In this document: positions 34,383 through 44,472 of the stretch, one piece after another
How positions within the stretch are numbered: the first letter of the stretch is position 1
Layout: the number at the start of each line of letters is the position of its first letter
Assembly (NCBI GenBank): GCA_934317845.1
Contig: CAKRES010000001.1
Coordinates: 226,498-290,497 of the forward strand
From: an uncultured Lachnospiraceae bacterium
GTDB lineage: Bacteria; Bacillota; Clostridia; Lachnospirales; Lachnospiraceae
Direction: 5' to 3'
Length of the DNA stretch: 64,000 nucleotides
Made by a program: the position numbers and the translations under genes
The notes under the pieces: model-generated
What the model was told of the DNA's origin: nothing
The model's database searches: none
What the model saw: the letters and a program-made list of their open reading frames with translations, nothing else

Positions 34383-35741
34383 TTATCGTTTCAGATTGAC
34401 AAGTTCTTCCAGCAATGTATCCGATACTGTAATAATTCTGGAATTGGCCTGGAAACCACGCTGGGTTGTGATCATCTCCGTAAACTCATTGGAAAGGTCT
34501 ACATTGGACATCTCCAGCACACCCTGTGAAATGCTTCCACCACCGGATGTTGGATCTTTTCCAATACCATCAAATGCTCCAGAGTTGGCTGTAGTGGTAT
34601 AATTGCTGTCTCCTACCTTCTCCAGACCTGCAGCGTTCTGGAAGGTTGCAACTGCGATCTGTCCTAACAGCTTGGTATCACCATTATCATATTTTGCTTT
34701 GATCTTACCATCCGTTCCGATGCTGACCTCTGACATTTCCCCGGCAGTACGTCCTGCACCCATACCATCAAGATCACCACGCACAGAAGTTACACTACAC
34801 TTTCCACTGGCAGCATACATCGTCGTCTTAGAAAAATCAACATCAATTCCGGCTCCATCCTGATCGGTATAGAAATTATCGTTTGGTCCGGAAATAAGCA
34901 GCTTCATGCTCTTGCTTCCTGCAGCTCCCACATATTCAAATGCACCGGTATCTGCGTTATATTTAAGCTCCACATTATCTCCACCATTATTCAACTGTAC
35001 ATCATACTGTCCACCATTGGCTGTTAAGATGGATTTATTTGTGCTGTCAATGATATCTGTGACAGTAACCGTATATAAGCTGTCGTCTGTATCTGACTGC
35101 TGGATATTATATTTTACCGTGTAAGAATATCCCTGTTTGTCATAAATAGTCATACTGGTTACCAGACCATCTCCAGTTACGTCCGAATTGGTTTTATCAA
35201 TATTTCCGGTAAAATAGTTGGCTGATGTTGCCTCCGGCGGAACTGTTAAGTTGCCAGGTGTCTCGATACCAAGTGGAGAAACAAGATCCTGCTTGATCTC
35301 TCCGGTTGTCTCATCCACCTGCCAGCCCATCACATGGTATCCGGACTGTGTTACCAGATATCCGGCTGCATCCGTCGTAAACGCACCAACCTTTGTAAAA
35401 TAGTTGGTAGTACCATCATTGACAATGAAAAAATTCTGTCCACTGATCTTTAAGTCATATGGATTGTCCGTTCTCTGCGCAGAGCCTTCGGAAGTAGGAT
35501 CACAGGAAATGGATCCCACCGATGTACCAAGTCCGATCTGCATGGCATTGGTACCACCACGTCCGGTATCCGCATTGGCACCGGTTGCAGCCTGTGTTGT
35601 CTGCTGAAATACCTCTGTAAATGTCACACGGCTGGATTTATATCCAACAGTATTAACATTGGCAATATTATTACCGATTACATCCATCTTTGTCTGATGT
35701 ACACGCAAACCTGATACACCAGAATACAATGATCTCATCAT
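34383..35741 (-). CDS. flgE: Flagellar hook protein FlgE
   Basis: The 452-residue protein has the N-terminal hook/rod signature (SLYSGVSGLRVHQTKMDVIG, NNIANVNTVGYKSSRV), a variable middle domain, and the C-terminal ALEMSNVDL-type motif (EMSNVDLSNEFTEMITTQRG, then ANSRIITVSD). An AGGAGG site precedes ATG 35741. It polymerises into the hook and its length is set by FliK. Confidence 0.95.
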   Translation of the reverse strand: MMRSLYSGVSGLRVHQTKMDVIGNNIANVNTVGYKSSRVTFTEVFQQTTQAATGANADTGRGGTNAMQIGLGTSVGSISCDPTSEGSAQRTDNPYDLKISGQNFFIVNDGTTNYFTKVGAFTTDAAGYLVTQSGYHVMGWQVDETTGEIKQDLVSPLGIETPGNLTVPPEATSANYFTGNIDKTNSDVTGDGLVTSMTIYDKQGYSYTVKYNIQQSDTDDSLYTVTVTDIIDSTNKSILTANGGQYDVQLNNGGDNVELKYNADTGAFEYVGAAGSKSMKLLISGPNDNFYTDQDGAGIDVDFSKTTMYAASGKCSVTSVRGDLDGMGAGRTAGEMSEVSIGTDGKIKAKYDNGDTKLLGQIAVATFQNAAGLEKVGDSNYTTTANSGAFDGIGKDPTSGGGSISQGVLEMSNVDLSNEFTEMITTQRGFQANSRIITVSDTLLEELVNLKR

Positions 35742-35777
35742 AATTAAACGACCTCCTTCAAATGGGCCATAACCGTT

Positions 35778-35803
35778 TTGCTTCCTCTGTCATTCAGAAG
35801 CAA
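35778..35803. repeat. Small inverted repeat between hook genes
   Basis: TTGCTTC and GAAGCAA form a 7-bp stem in the 83-base gap before flgE. There is no T run, so it is not a terminator; it may affect mRNA stability. Confidence 0.3.
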
Positions 35804-35824
35804 ATAACTTCCTTATCGGTCCAG

Positions 35825-36217
35825 TTATGATATTACGGCACCATCGATATTTGTAAAAATTTGCTGTTCTTCTTCCTGATTCATCGCTGTCACCACTGTA
35901 TTGCTTGATACATTTACAATAAATGACATATTATCCACCAAGATCAAAGATTCTTTGATATGTTTGGCTCTCGCCTGTTCTACGCCGGAATTCAGCCTTG
36001 CAAGCTGTTCTTTGGAAAGACTCATATTCCGATTCATAAGCCGCTGGTTCGCATGCTTGGAAAATGTGACTTCACTGCTCTGCTGCTTTTTTTCGGCAAA
36101 TATCTGCTCAAAAGATTCTTCCTTTCCTGTGGATGTCAGCCTCCTTGCTTTCTGATAAGCTGTGGAAGTGGTAGAAACGAGCTCAAGAGATTGAAACTGA
36201 TTTGCAATCTGATTCAT
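35825..36217 (-). CDS. Flagellar operon protein (TIGR02530-like)
   Basis: The 130-residue protein has the conserved segment FSKHANQRLMNRNMSLSKEQ and a C-terminal FIVNVSSNTVVTAM strand region, as in the 'flagellar operon protein' family located between flgD and flgE. The function is not known; an export or hook-assembly role is assumed. Confidence 0.85.
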   Translation of the reverse strand: MNQIANQFQSLELVSTTSTAYQKARRLTSTGKEESFEQIFAEKKQQSSEVTFSKHANQRLMNRNMSLSKEQLARLNSGVEQARAKHIKESLILVDNMSFIVNVSSNTVVTAMNQEEEQQIFTNIDGAVIS

Positions 36218-36241
36218 CGTATCACCTCCCAGTGATCCATC

Positions 36242-36685
36242 CTAATTTTTAGAATCCTTATCCTTATCCAGTGAATTGATGTAATCTGCATCAACAACAG
36301 AATCCAGATCTTCATAAGCATAATAATTATCATTGATAGAAAAATATGGTTTGTTGTTGATCATTGTAACATAATCCACAAGTCCGCTGACATATTTATC
36401 ATCACCAGAGGAATCCTGTGTTTTAATGATCACATAAGAACCTACCAATGACTGTGCATCCGAACGGGTATAAGCTTTGTTTAAGTTCTCCATCTCCTCC
36501 AGAGAAGTGAACTGTGCCAATTGTGACATATACTCCGTATTAGAAGCCGGCTCCAACGGATCCTGATACTGCATCTGTGTTACTAAAAGCTGTAAAAACG
36601 CATTTTTATCCAAACCATTTTTCTGATTCTCCACCGTTTTCACATCAGTTGCTTTTGCGGTATTGATTCCATTTACACTATCCAT
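36242..36685 (-). CDS. flgD: Flagellar hook capping protein FlgD
   Basis: The 147-residue protein has the family core LDKNAFLQLLVTQMQYQDPL and EYMSQLAQFTSLEEMENL. It is shorter than the ~220-residue proteobacterial FlgD because the FlgD Tudor/Ig-like C-terminal part is reduced. It caps the growing hook. Confidence 0.93.
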   Translation of the reverse strand: MDSVNGINTAKATDVKTVENQKNGLDKNAFLQLLVTQMQYQDPLEPASNTEYMSQLAQFTSLEEMENLNKAYTRSDAQSLVGSYVIIKTQDSSGDDKYVSGLVDYVTMINNKPYFSINDNYYAYEDLDSVVDADYINSLDKDKDSKN

Positions 36686-36705
36686 GTTTTACCTCCTTTC
36701 CCTGA

Positions 36706-38088
36706 TCATGCAGAAAAGTCAATCTGACTTCCATTTTGCCGCATCATCTCTGCTGCAATTGTTTCTTCCTCACTCAGGTCATCTGCAAGCTCTAAATCTT
36801 CCATACGGAGTGTACGTCTTGCTTTAGAAGAGGACTGTTGCCGCTGCTCCTCAAATTGCTGTTGCTGTTCCATGTTGAAATTATTCAGTCCTACTGCAAC
36901 TTCTACAGACTCTACTTTTAAGCCCTGATTCTGGAAATTCTCTTTTAAGACACTAAGCTGTGACTCGATCGCCTGTCTTGCCAGCTCGCTCTGTGCGTGG
37001 ATCTGTGCTGTGATCACACCTTCTCTTGCCACGATCTGAACACTGACTTTTCCAAGATGCTCCGGATTGAGCTGCATCTGCATACTCTGTGTATCTGCTT
37101 TCACCGTCGCCTTGATCTCATCCACAATCTGATTGATAATATTCACCGCAGTCGTAGTTCCTGCCGAGCTTAAGCCCTGTGCATTTGATACCGCCTGTGC
37201 TACCTGATCATAGACAACCTGACCATTCGTCATAACAGGCTCAGTCATCGCCGCCTCTTTTCCAGATGTAAATGCAAATGAATTCTTTGCGTCACTCTGC
37301 TGCCCTGCAGCGCCATGTTCTTCTGACTGAGAAGAAACCGTTACTTTCACATTCTGAATCTGCTGCATTTCCTCTGCATCTGCCGTAACCGGTGCAGTCG
37401 TCTCGCTGGTTGTACTATCAGAAGTCAGTGCTGAAACGTCTGTCTGAGCAAGTACCTTTTGCACCTGTGTCAGTTCTTCCGGAGTCAGCTCCGCCTTGCT
37501 TGCTGAAATCTGCTCCATCAGATCTTTTACCGTGTTGGTCAGATCTTCATTGCTAAGGATCTCCGCTGGTGTTTCATAAGCATTCTGCTGCATGATCAAT
37601 TTGATCACAGAATTCGCATCAAACAAATCTGCATCGGTCAGTCCGCATTGTTCCATCATAGAAGATAATTCCTCCGGTGTAACCGAAAGTGCATCTGCGA
37701 TCAGCTGCTTTACTTCATTTACCACCTGCTCCACGACCTCATTGGAAACTACCACATCACTGCCCTGATCCATCACTGCCACATCCTGACTGTCTTTTGC
37801 TTCCACTGTTTCACGGTCTTTCTTCGTGGTGGATACTGATTTCGGAGTGTTCGTACTACTGGTATCCTGCGACTGATCCGCTCGATCCTTCTGCTGCACT
37901 GCAGTTTTCTGATCCTTTGTGCCTGCCGCATCTGATACATTCGTATTCTTGGAAGAATAGGACTGTGCATCCGAAGTCTTTGCCATCATGTTCGACAGAG
38001 AAGCCATGAAATCACTATCCCCTTTACTCGCCTTTACCGCCAGTGTCTTGGATGATTTTGTAATCCCCTGAACATTCGCAATCGTCAT
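36706..38088 (-). CDS. fliK: Flagellar hook-length control protein FliK
   Basis: The protein has about 460 residues. The first 350 are low-complexity, rich in Ser, Thr, Gln and Asp, as usual. The C-terminal domain has the family motif MQLNPEHLGKVSVQIVAREG then FQNQGLKVESVEVAVG, and a Gln-rich stretch near the end. The start is MTIANVQG behind GGAGGGAATGAG; the ORF opens 39 bases earlier. It measures hook length and switches FlhB. Confidence 0.9.
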   Translation of the reverse strand: MTIANVQGITKSSKTLAVKASKGDSDFMASLSNMMAKTSDAQSYSSKNTNVSDAAGTKDQKTAVQQKDRADQSQDTSSTNTPKSVSTTKKDRETVEAKDSQDVAVMDQGSDVVVSNEVVEQVVNEVKQLIADALSVTPEELSSMMEQCGLTDADLFDANSVIKLIMQQNAYETPAEILSNEDLTNTVKDLMEQISASKAELTPEELTQVQKVLAQTDVSALTSDSTTSETTAPVTADAEEMQQIQNVKVTVSSQSEEHGAAGQQSDAKNSFAFTSGKEAAMTEPVMTNGQVVYDQVAQAVSNAQGLSSAGTTTAVNIINQIVDEIKATVKADTQSMQMQLNPEHLGKVSVQIVAREGVITAQIHAQSELARQAIESQLSVLKENFQNQGLKVESVEVAVGLNNFNMEQQQQFEEQRQQSSSKARRTLRMEDLELADDLSEEETIAAEMMRQNGSQIDFSA

Positions 38089-38174
38089 CTCATTCCCTCC
38101 TTTCTTTAAAAGTTTTATACTGTACACGCTACAGTACAGTATCTATATCGGAAAAAATACGGTATCTCGTAACC

Positions 38175-38966
38175 TTACTGGGTGAGTTTTTTCGTAATCT
38201 TTGCTGCAAATGCCGGATCCATCTTTCCCATGATCTCTCCCCGGTGCCGCGCATTCATCGCGCTCAAGATCGCAGCAACAGTATCAACATCTCCCGTCAT
38301 CGTATTTAAAATACTGGCAGCCTCTTCCGGCTTCATTTTGGAATAAGAATCCGCCAGCTCCTTTTCCTTATCTGATACTGCCTGCGTCTGCACCGCTTCT
38401 TTATAGAGCTTTGCCGCAGTATCTGCATCCATTGACTCATACCATTTCGTATAACTGTCCAGATCTACCTTATCATTATAAACAACCTCTTTGTAAAACT
38501 GTTCCTTGGTGGATTCAAAGGTTTTCTGATTGTCCTCGTATACCTTTAGTGCCGCCACCTGCTGTGTCAGTTCATCAATCTTTGCCTGTGCCGAAGACAC
38601 ATCTGCACTGGCAGCCGCATCCTGTGCCGCAGTATTCTGCTGTTCCTTCAACGTTTCAATCTGCTCCTCCAGCTCATCAATACGTGCAACCGCCTGGGAT
38701 AAGGAATGATATCCAGTCCGCTTTGCTGCCTCCTCATCACTTTCCGGCGGAAGGATCACACGCACCAGCGGAACATCCTTTAACATCGGACGCAGCACTT
38801 TGCTTCCAAAACCGCCAACGTCCATGCGAATCGCAACCAAAAGCAATATCAGAAAAAGCAGGACAAGAATGGCCGCAAGCAGAATCCCTTTTCCGCTTCC
38901 TCCCTGTCTGCTTTGTTCCTCTCTCACTCCAATCGTATTGAAACCATCCTGAATTGTCTTTTTCAA
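38175..38966 (-). CDS. MotE-like protein (MgtE N-domain, YlxF position)
   Basis: The 263-residue protein has one membrane helix (about 27-45), a coiled coil (about 90-145), and a C-terminal helical domain (MKPEEAASILNTM, ILSAMNARHRGEIMGKMDP) of the MgtE N-terminal type. It has the place of ylxF in Bacillus, between fliJ and fliK. Proteins of this type are thought to assist stator or export function. Confidence 0.83.
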   Translation of the reverse strand: MKKTIQDGFNTIGVREEQSRQGGSGKGILLAAILVLLFLILLLVAIRMDVGGFGSKVLRPMLKDVPLVRVILPPESDEEAAKRTGYHSLSQAVARIDELEEQIETLKEQQNTAAQDAAASADVSSAQAKIDELTQQVAALKVYEDNQKTFESTKEQFYKEVVYNDKVDLDSYTKWYESMDADTAAKLYKEAVQTQAVSDKEKELADSYSKMKPEEAASILNTMTGDVDTVAAILSAMNARHRGEIMGKMDPAFAAKITKKLTQ

Positions 38967-38974
38967 ATTACCAC

Positions 38975-39424
38975 CTACTCTTCTTCTCGATTATTGTACT
39001 GAAAACTGACGACCTCATCGATCTCTTTTTTCTCCTGTGCATTCAGATCCAGCAAAAATGTTTCAAATTCATTTTCTTTTAGTTTTTCATGCGTCTTGCG
39101 ATCCATCATTGCTTCCTTCAGCTTACGCGATGCATTATCAAGCACTGCTTCCAATGCTGCCACTTTTTTCTTCTGCTCCGTTTCGTAATACTGCATCGTA
39201 TGGATCGCCTGCTCACATTCATTCAGTTTGCGCACGTCCAGGCGATCACGCATCAGATCCTGCTTGGTCTTCTCATAGGAAATTCTCCGCTGTGTGAGCA
39301 TGAGGAGTTCCTGTTTTGCCTCATTTACACGCATCTGTGCCTGCGAAAAGGCAGATTTTGCCTGATCTTCCAGCTTATATTTCACATTCAGAACATTCTG
39401 CATCGAATATAAAAACTTTGCCAT
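38975..39424 (-). CDS. fliJ: Flagellar export protein FliJ
   Basis: The 149-residue protein is an all-helical coiled coil (FLYSMQNVLNVKYKLEDQAK to EKKEIDEVVSFQ), the right length for FliJ, and lies directly after fliI. It couples FliI to FlhA. Confidence 0.9.
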   Translation of the reverse strand: MAKFLYSMQNVLNVKYKLEDQAKSAFSQAQMRVNEAKQELLMLTQRRISYEKTKQDLMRDRLDVRKLNECEQAIHTMQYYETEQKKKVAALEAVLDNASRKLKEAMMDRKTHEKLKENEFETFLLDLNAQEKKEIDEVVSFQYNNREEE

Positions 39425-39438
39425 AAGATCTCCCTACC

Positions 39439-40782
39439 TTACTCCACTGCTTCTTCCTGCTCTGCCGTTTCCTCAAAGATCTGCTTGAGCATTGCAATCG
39501 TCTCCTCCAATGATACCTTCTCATATACATCCTGACGTAAAAAGGCATTGACTTCATCGATCTTTGAGATTGCATAGTCAATCTCCTTATTAGCTCCCGA
39601 TTTATAGGCTCCGATATTGATCAGATCCTCTGCTTCATTGTAGGTTGCCAGCACATTACGCAGCTTTCCGGCATAGGTTTTATGCTCCTTTGACGCAATC
39701 TGGCTCATACAACGGGAAATGCTTGCCATCACGTCGATAGCAGGATAATGGTTCTTTTGTCCCAAACGTCTGGACAATACAATATGTCCATCCAAAATAC
39801 TACGCGCAGTATCTGTGATCGGCTCATTAAAATCGTCACCATCTACCAGTACCGTATAAAGCCCCGTAATCGAACCGACTGCCGAACATCCAGCCCGTTC
39901 CAAAAGCTTTGGCATCTCGGAATACACACTCGGCGGATATCCTCTTGTAACCGGAGGCTCTCCCGAAGCCAGGCCAATCTCTCTTTGTGCCATGGAAAAA
40001 CGCGTCAGGGAATCCATCATCAAAAGGACATCTTTTCCCTGATCTCTGAAATATTCGGCGATCGCTGTCGCTGTTTTCGCCGCCTTGTTACGTATGAGTG
40101 CCGGTTTATCGGAGGTTGCAACCACCAGAACTGACCGCTTCATACCCTCTTCACCTAAATCCCGTTCAATGAACTCGCGCACCTCTCTGCCTCGCTCTCC
40201 GATCAGAGCGATCACATTGATGTCTGCTTTGGTATTCCGGGCAAACATACCAAGCAACGTACTCTTTCCTACACCGGATCCGGCAAAGATTCCGATACGC
40301 TGACCCTTTCCAAGCGTGATCAGTCCATCCACCGCCTTCACGCCAAGCGGAAGTATCTCATCAATGATCTTACGTTCCATCGGATCAGGCGGTGCCGCCT
40401 CTACGGAATAGCTGATCGGAAGCTGATAAGTATTGATATCCTCTCCTGCCGGAAGACCAACTCCATCCAGTGTCTGTCCTAACAATTCATCACCAACATA
40501 TACCTGAAGCGGTTTTCCGGTATTTTCCACATACGCTCCCAGTCCGATTCCTTCCACATCATCAAATGGCATAAGCAGGATACGGTTATCCCGAAAACCC
40601 ACGACTTCTGCATTTACCTTGTGTTTTCCATCTTTGGAGGAAACCACACAAAGATCATTTAATTTAGCATCCGGGCCAATGGACTCCATGGTCAGTCCCA
40701 CTACTTTTGCAATCTTTCCCAGATGTTTTTCATACGTTTGCTCTATTAAGTTGTCGTACTTTTGAAAATCCACCTCTAACAT
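39439..40782 (-). CDS. fliI: Flagellum-specific ATP synthase FliI
   Basis: The 447-residue F1-like ATPase has Walker A GSGVGKST (about 168-175), ALIGERGREVREFIERDL, and the Walker B MMDSLTRF. The start is MLEVDFQKYD behind CAGGAG; the frame is open 54 bases further. It drives export with FliH and FliJ. Confidence 0.95.
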   Translation of the reverse strand: MLEVDFQKYDNLIEQTYEKHLGKIAKVVGLTMESIGPDAKLNDLCVVSSKDGKHKVNAEVVGFRDNRILLMPFDDVEGIGLGAYVENTGKPLQVYVGDELLGQTLDGVGLPAGEDINTYQLPISYSVEAAPPDPMERKIIDEILPLGVKAVDGLITLGKGQRIGIFAGSGVGKSTLLGMFARNTKADINVIALIGERGREVREFIERDLGEEGMKRSVLVVATSDKPALIRNKAAKTATAIAEYFRDQGKDVLLMMDSLTRFSMAQREIGLASGEPPVTRGYPPSVYSEMPKLLERAGCSAVGSITGLYTVLVDGDDFNEPITDTARSILDGHIVLSRRLGQKNHYPAIDVMASISRCMSQIASKEHKTYAGKLRNVLATYNEAEDLINIGAYKSGANKEIDYAISKIDEVNAFLRQDVYEKVSLEETIAMLKQIFEETAEQEEAVE

Positions 40783-40879
40783 GATCCACTCCTGAATATT
40801 TGAAAATAAAAAACACAAATCTGCGTCAGCATCCATGTACTATTTGCCGGGCAAATCTGTGTATTTCTCATCCATCCTT

Positions 40880-41749
40880 CTATGCATTTAACAGCATCAG
40901 ACTTCTTATCATCTGAGACAACTGCACATCAAGGCTCAGATCACATAGTCCGCTCTCCGTTTCAATCTTACACTGATTCTTGGAAAGATTAGCATCCTGA
41001 AACAGTTCAATCGTAACTCCCGGATTCATATAACCGTAAATATCCTCTTTGTGCTTGTTTACATAATCAAAATCATCTTCTGAAACCGAAATAACAAAAG
41101 AATGGCTGTTCTCAATCCCACGCATAGCATGATTGATCAAATACATCATCACATCCTTGTGTCCCGTCACAACAACACCTGTCAGACGCTCCAAAAGCTT
41201 ACATAACACATCCGCAAACTGTGGTTCCAGCTTCTGAAGTTCCGCCTCATATTCTTCTCTCAACTGTTCCTTCTGTGAGAGAAGTTCCTGCTCCATCTGT
41301 TGTTTTCGGTTCTGAATCTCATTCTCAGCATCCTGAAGTCCCTGCTGATACCCATCCTCATGTCCTTTGGCAAAACCCTGGGAAATACTGTCCTCCACCT
41401 GTGCCTTCGCCTCATTCACAATCTGTTTTGCTTCGTCATAGGCTTCGTTGACTACCAATGCCGCCTCATGGGCATCCTCCACATTCGTCTCATACCCTTC
41501 CGGAATCGGAGCCTGCTCTGCCGCCTGTGCTTCCTTTATTCGAAGCAGTTCCTCTTCTGTCAGTTCACTGGTGACAATACCGCTTGAGAACCCATCTGCA
41601 TCCGGCTCACCGACCTTTTTTTCTGCTTCTGCACGTGCCAGCCGCAGCTGTTCCTCCTGTTGCAGGCGAATTCCGATCTTACTGCGGTCGGAATCGATCA
41701 CAAATGGTTTTGCCGCGATCGTGCCATATCCTTTGATCAGATTAGACAA
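40880..41749 (-). CDS. fliH: Flagellar assembly protein FliH
   Basis: About 289 residues. An N-terminal segment opens with SNLIKGYG, a central coiled coil holds Ala/Glu/Gln-rich helices (about 105-190) with the small-residue pattern FAKGHEDGYQQGLQDAENEI, and the C-terminal domain has the family's VVVTGHKDVMMYLI region. The start is taken as TTG 41749 behind GGAGGTGA, which overlaps fliG by eight bases; GTG 41761 is also possible. It regulates FliI. Confidence 0.88.
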   Translation of the reverse strand: MSNLIKGYGTIAAKPFVIDSDRSKIGIRLQQEEQLRLARAEAEKKVGEPDADGFSSGIVTSELTEEELLRIKEAQAAEQAPIPEGYETNVEDAHEAALVVNEAYDEAKQIVNEAKAQVEDSISQGFAKGHEDGYQQGLQDAENEIQNRKQQMEQELLSQKEQLREEYEAELQKLEPQFADVLCKLLERLTGVVVTGHKDVMMYLINHAMRGIENSHSFVISVSEDDFDYVNKHKEDIYGYMNPGVTIELFQDANLSKNQCKIETESGLCDLSLDVQLSQMIRSLMLLNA

Positions 41750-42755
41750 TGATCTCGTCACCTCCGCCTCTGGATATTACAATATCTCCACTATCCTCTA
41801 ACTTACGGATAATATTAACAATACGCTGCTGCGCATCCTCTACATCCTTCATACGAACCGGACCCATAAACTCCATATCCTCGCGGATCATCGTAGCAAG
41901 GCGGGAAGACAGGTTCTCGAAAATAATATTCTGCACATCTTCGTTGGCTGCCTTTAACGCAATCGCAAGCTCGTTGTTGTCCACTTCACGCAGCACACGC
42001 TGAATGGAACGGTTGTCCAGTGTTAAGATATCCTCGAACACAAACATCTTGTGACGGATCTCGTCTGCCAGCTCCGGCTCCTCGATATCGAGGTTTTCCA
42101 TAATATTTTTCTCGGTTCCACGATCTACCGTATTTAAGATCTCGACGATCGCGTCGACACCACCGACGATCGTGTAATCCTGGTTTACCAAAGATGCAAG
42201 CTTGCGCTCCAATACCTTCTCCACTTCCTTGATAACGTCCGGACTGGTTCGATCCATCTGAGCAATACGTTTTGCTACATCTGCCTGCTTGTCTGCCGGA
42301 AGCGCAGAAACAATCTGAGCCGCCTGATTGGCAGAAAGATAGGAAAGGATCAACGCAATCGTCTGTGGATGCTCGTCCTGGATAAAGTTCAAAAGCTGGG
42401 TAGCATCGGTCTTCCGGATAAACTCGAATGGACGTACCTGCAAAGAAGCCGTCAGACGACCAATCACATCTCTTGCCTTCTCTGCACCAAGTGCTTTCTC
42501 CAAAAGATCGGTAGCATAAGAAATGCCGCCCTCAGTAATATATTGCTGTGCCAGACAGATTTCATAAAACTCATCCACCACATCTTCCTTTACCGTGGGT
42601 GAAATACTTCTTGTATTGGCAATCTCCAAAGTAAGCTGCTCGATCTCATCTTCTTTTAAATGCTTGAAAATGGTAGCAGATTTCTCCGGTCCTAATGCGA
42701 TCAACAAAATCGCTGCTTTTTCAATTCCTCCCAGTTCATGTACACTAGCTGCCAT
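41742..42755 (-). CDS. fliG: Flagellar motor switch protein FliG
   Basis: The 337-residue protein has GIEKAAILLIALGPEKSATIF, EHPQTIALILSYL and the C-terminal FVFEDILTLDNRSIQRVLREV charged torque helix. The start is MAASVHELG behind GGAG, four bases after the fliF stop. It converts stator movement to rotation and binds FliF. Confidence 0.96.
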   Translation of the reverse strand: MAASVHELGGIEKAAILLIALGPEKSATIFKHLKEDEIEQLTLEIANTRSISPTVKEDVVDEFYEICLAQQYITEGGISYATDLLEKALGAEKARDVIGRLTASLQVRPFEFIRKTDATQLLNFIQDEHPQTIALILSYLSANQAAQIVSALPADKQADVAKRIAQMDRTSPDVIKEVEKVLERKLASLVNQDYTIVGGVDAIVEILNTVDRGTEKNIMENLDIEEPELADEIRHKMFVFEDILTLDNRSIQRVLREVDNNELAIALKAANEDVQNIIFENLSSRLATMIREDMEFMGPVRMKDVEDAQQRIVNIIRKLEDSGDIVISRGGGDEIIV

Positions 42756-42759
42756 AGCA

Positions 42760-44382
42760 TCACTCCCAATCTTCATTCAGCCAGTTGCGCAACAACTGTG
42801 CAACCGCTTCCGGATTCTCATCCACAAATTTCTCAATCATTTCACGAGCCGCAGACTTGTCACTAAACTCTATACTGTCAAGGCTCTGGTTCTCTTTCGT
42901 TGTAGCAAGCAATGCCTCAACAGAAAGCTCCGGCTCCATTTCTTCTACCTCTACCGGTTTCATGCCCTTAAACACAACAAATACCAGTAACGCAACAATG
43001 ATCAATGCCAGCAGATATTGCAGGTAATTCTTCACAGTATCTGCAAAAGACATACCCTTTGACTCATAAAACAGCGGCACTTCATATGCCATAATGGAAA
43101 TATTGGCTTCCGCAATTCCGGTTGCTTTGGAAACACTAGTGATCAATGACTGATCTACCGTAAGCGGTACCGAATTGACATTTGCTTCTTTAAACTGGGC
43201 AAATGTCTGGTTATTCTGTTTTAACTGATCTTTGAGATCATCTTCTTTGTAAGTATGATAACGATTCAAAACAATCGAAATGGAAGATTTATCATAATCG
43301 ATCGATGCGACACCTGCATTGGTCACCGTTGTACGCTTGCTGGTATTGTATTCAATCTTGGAAATATCGGTTGTACCTTCGCTGTTACTTCCATTGGTAA
43401 TATCGTAGTCAGTTGCTTCCCCATCGTTCGCATCCGTTCCCGGTACATTTCCACTATCTGAATTATTCTTGTTGGAATAATTGTATTCATAAGACTTTGG
43501 ACCGGTCTCTTCTCCATCATGCGTATAATAGTCCTCATCTGTGATCGTTGACTGGTTGAAATCCACTTCCATATTAGGAGCCACTTCCGCGTCATCAAAA
43601 TCACTTGACTTTAGCAAAAGAGCCTGTACCTGCGTTTTGATGTCATTTGTCAGGTTGGCACGGTATTCTTCGGCAGAAGCATTGCTTACCGCACTATCTC
43701 CGTCACTGCTTCCATCAAACAGGATCGTTCCATCCTGATCAATGATCTTGACATTTTTAGTATCCATATTTCCAATCGTAGTAGCAAGGAACCGAGCAAT
43801 TCCCTTTGCTCCGGATTTCTTAAAACGGTCATTGATCGTAAGCATCACGGCACAGGTATTATCCTTTTCCTCTTCCAGAATGGCGGTAGAATTATCAGCA
43901 TAAGTAATCTGAACAACCGCATTATCCACACCATCATTCTGCTCTGTAATATCATTTCCAATCTTATTCTGAAGTGCCAGTTTTAATTTTTCCTGCCGCT
44001 CTGTACTTGTGGTAGACAGGTCATTATTCAGCGCATCTTCATATGTATAGTTGGCGTCATTGTTAGCACCTACTTCGTTCTCTCCCAGTGCCACACGCGC
44101 ATCGGAAACGCGCTTGGAATCCACACTCACTGTAAGGCCATCATCCGATACCCTATACTTGATCTGCTGTTCATCCAGTACACTTTTAGCAGTTGCCGTA
44201 TCTGCCGTACTTTTATATACCACAATCTGCTCATAGGTAGTTCTGGTAAAAATAAGTATAAAAATGAGGGCAGTCACGATGACCGCCAATATGATTGAAA
44301 TAATCAACGCTCTCTGTTTTGCTGTAAATTTATTCCAGAACTCGATAAATTGTTGTGCTAAGTCCTTTATTTTGTCACCCAT
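42760..44382 (-). CDS. fliF: Flagellar MS-ring protein FliF
   Basis: The 540-residue protein has an N-terminal helix (about 22-46), YscJ-like ring domains (GLTVSVDSKRVSDARVALGE), an acidic loop, a second helix (about 447-467), and the C-terminal FliG-binding tail ending AQLLRNWLNEDWE. It forms the base on which the rotor and export gate build. Confidence 0.96.
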   Translation of the reverse strand: MGDKIKDLAQQFIEFWNKFTAKQRALIISIILAVIVTALIFILIFTRTTYEQIVVYKSTADTATAKSVLDEQQIKYRVSDDGLTVSVDSKRVSDARVALGENEVGANNDANYTYEDALNNDLSTTSTERQEKLKLALQNKIGNDITEQNDGVDNAVVQITYADNSTAILEEEKDNTCAVMLTINDRFKKSGAKGIARFLATTIGNMDTKNVKIIDQDGTILFDGSSDGDSAVSNASAEEYRANLTNDIKTQVQALLLKSSDFDDAEVAPNMEVDFNQSTITDEDYYTHDGEETGPKSYEYNYSNKNNSDSGNVPGTDANDGEATDYDITNGSNSEGTTDISKIEYNTSKRTTVTNAGVASIDYDKSSISIVLNRYHTYKEDDLKDQLKQNNQTFAQFKEANVNSVPLTVDQSLITSVSKATGIAEANISIMAYEVPLFYESKGMSFADTVKNYLQYLLALIIVALLVFVVFKGMKPVEVEEMEPELSVEALLATTKENQSLDSIEFSDKSAAREMIEKFVDENPEAVAQLLRNWLNEDWE

Positions 44383-44447
44383 ATCAACACTGTCTCCAAC
44401 TTGCTTCTAAACCTTTGTCGTCACTACGTTACCCCATATGCCATACA

Positions 44448-44472
44448 CAAAATAAGGCATAACCTTATTTTG
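44448..44472 (-). repeat. Perfect hairpin between fliE and fliF
   Basis: CAAAATAAGG and CCTTATTTTG form a 10-bp stem with a five-base loop directly after the fliE stop codon. It is A/T-rich with only a short T run, so it is likely an mRNA stability element or a weak terminator. Confidence 0.45.

Noticed and set aside
35813..35819. CCGATAA on the minus strand before flgE, like a sigma-28 -10 element
   Set aside because: No TAAA-type -35 lies 14-16 bases upstream, and hook genes are usually early genes.
40783..40879. Hairpin ATTTGCC-G-GGCAAAT between fliH and fliI as a terminator
   Set aside because: The stem is short and the T run is too far away; the genes are otherwise a tight operon.
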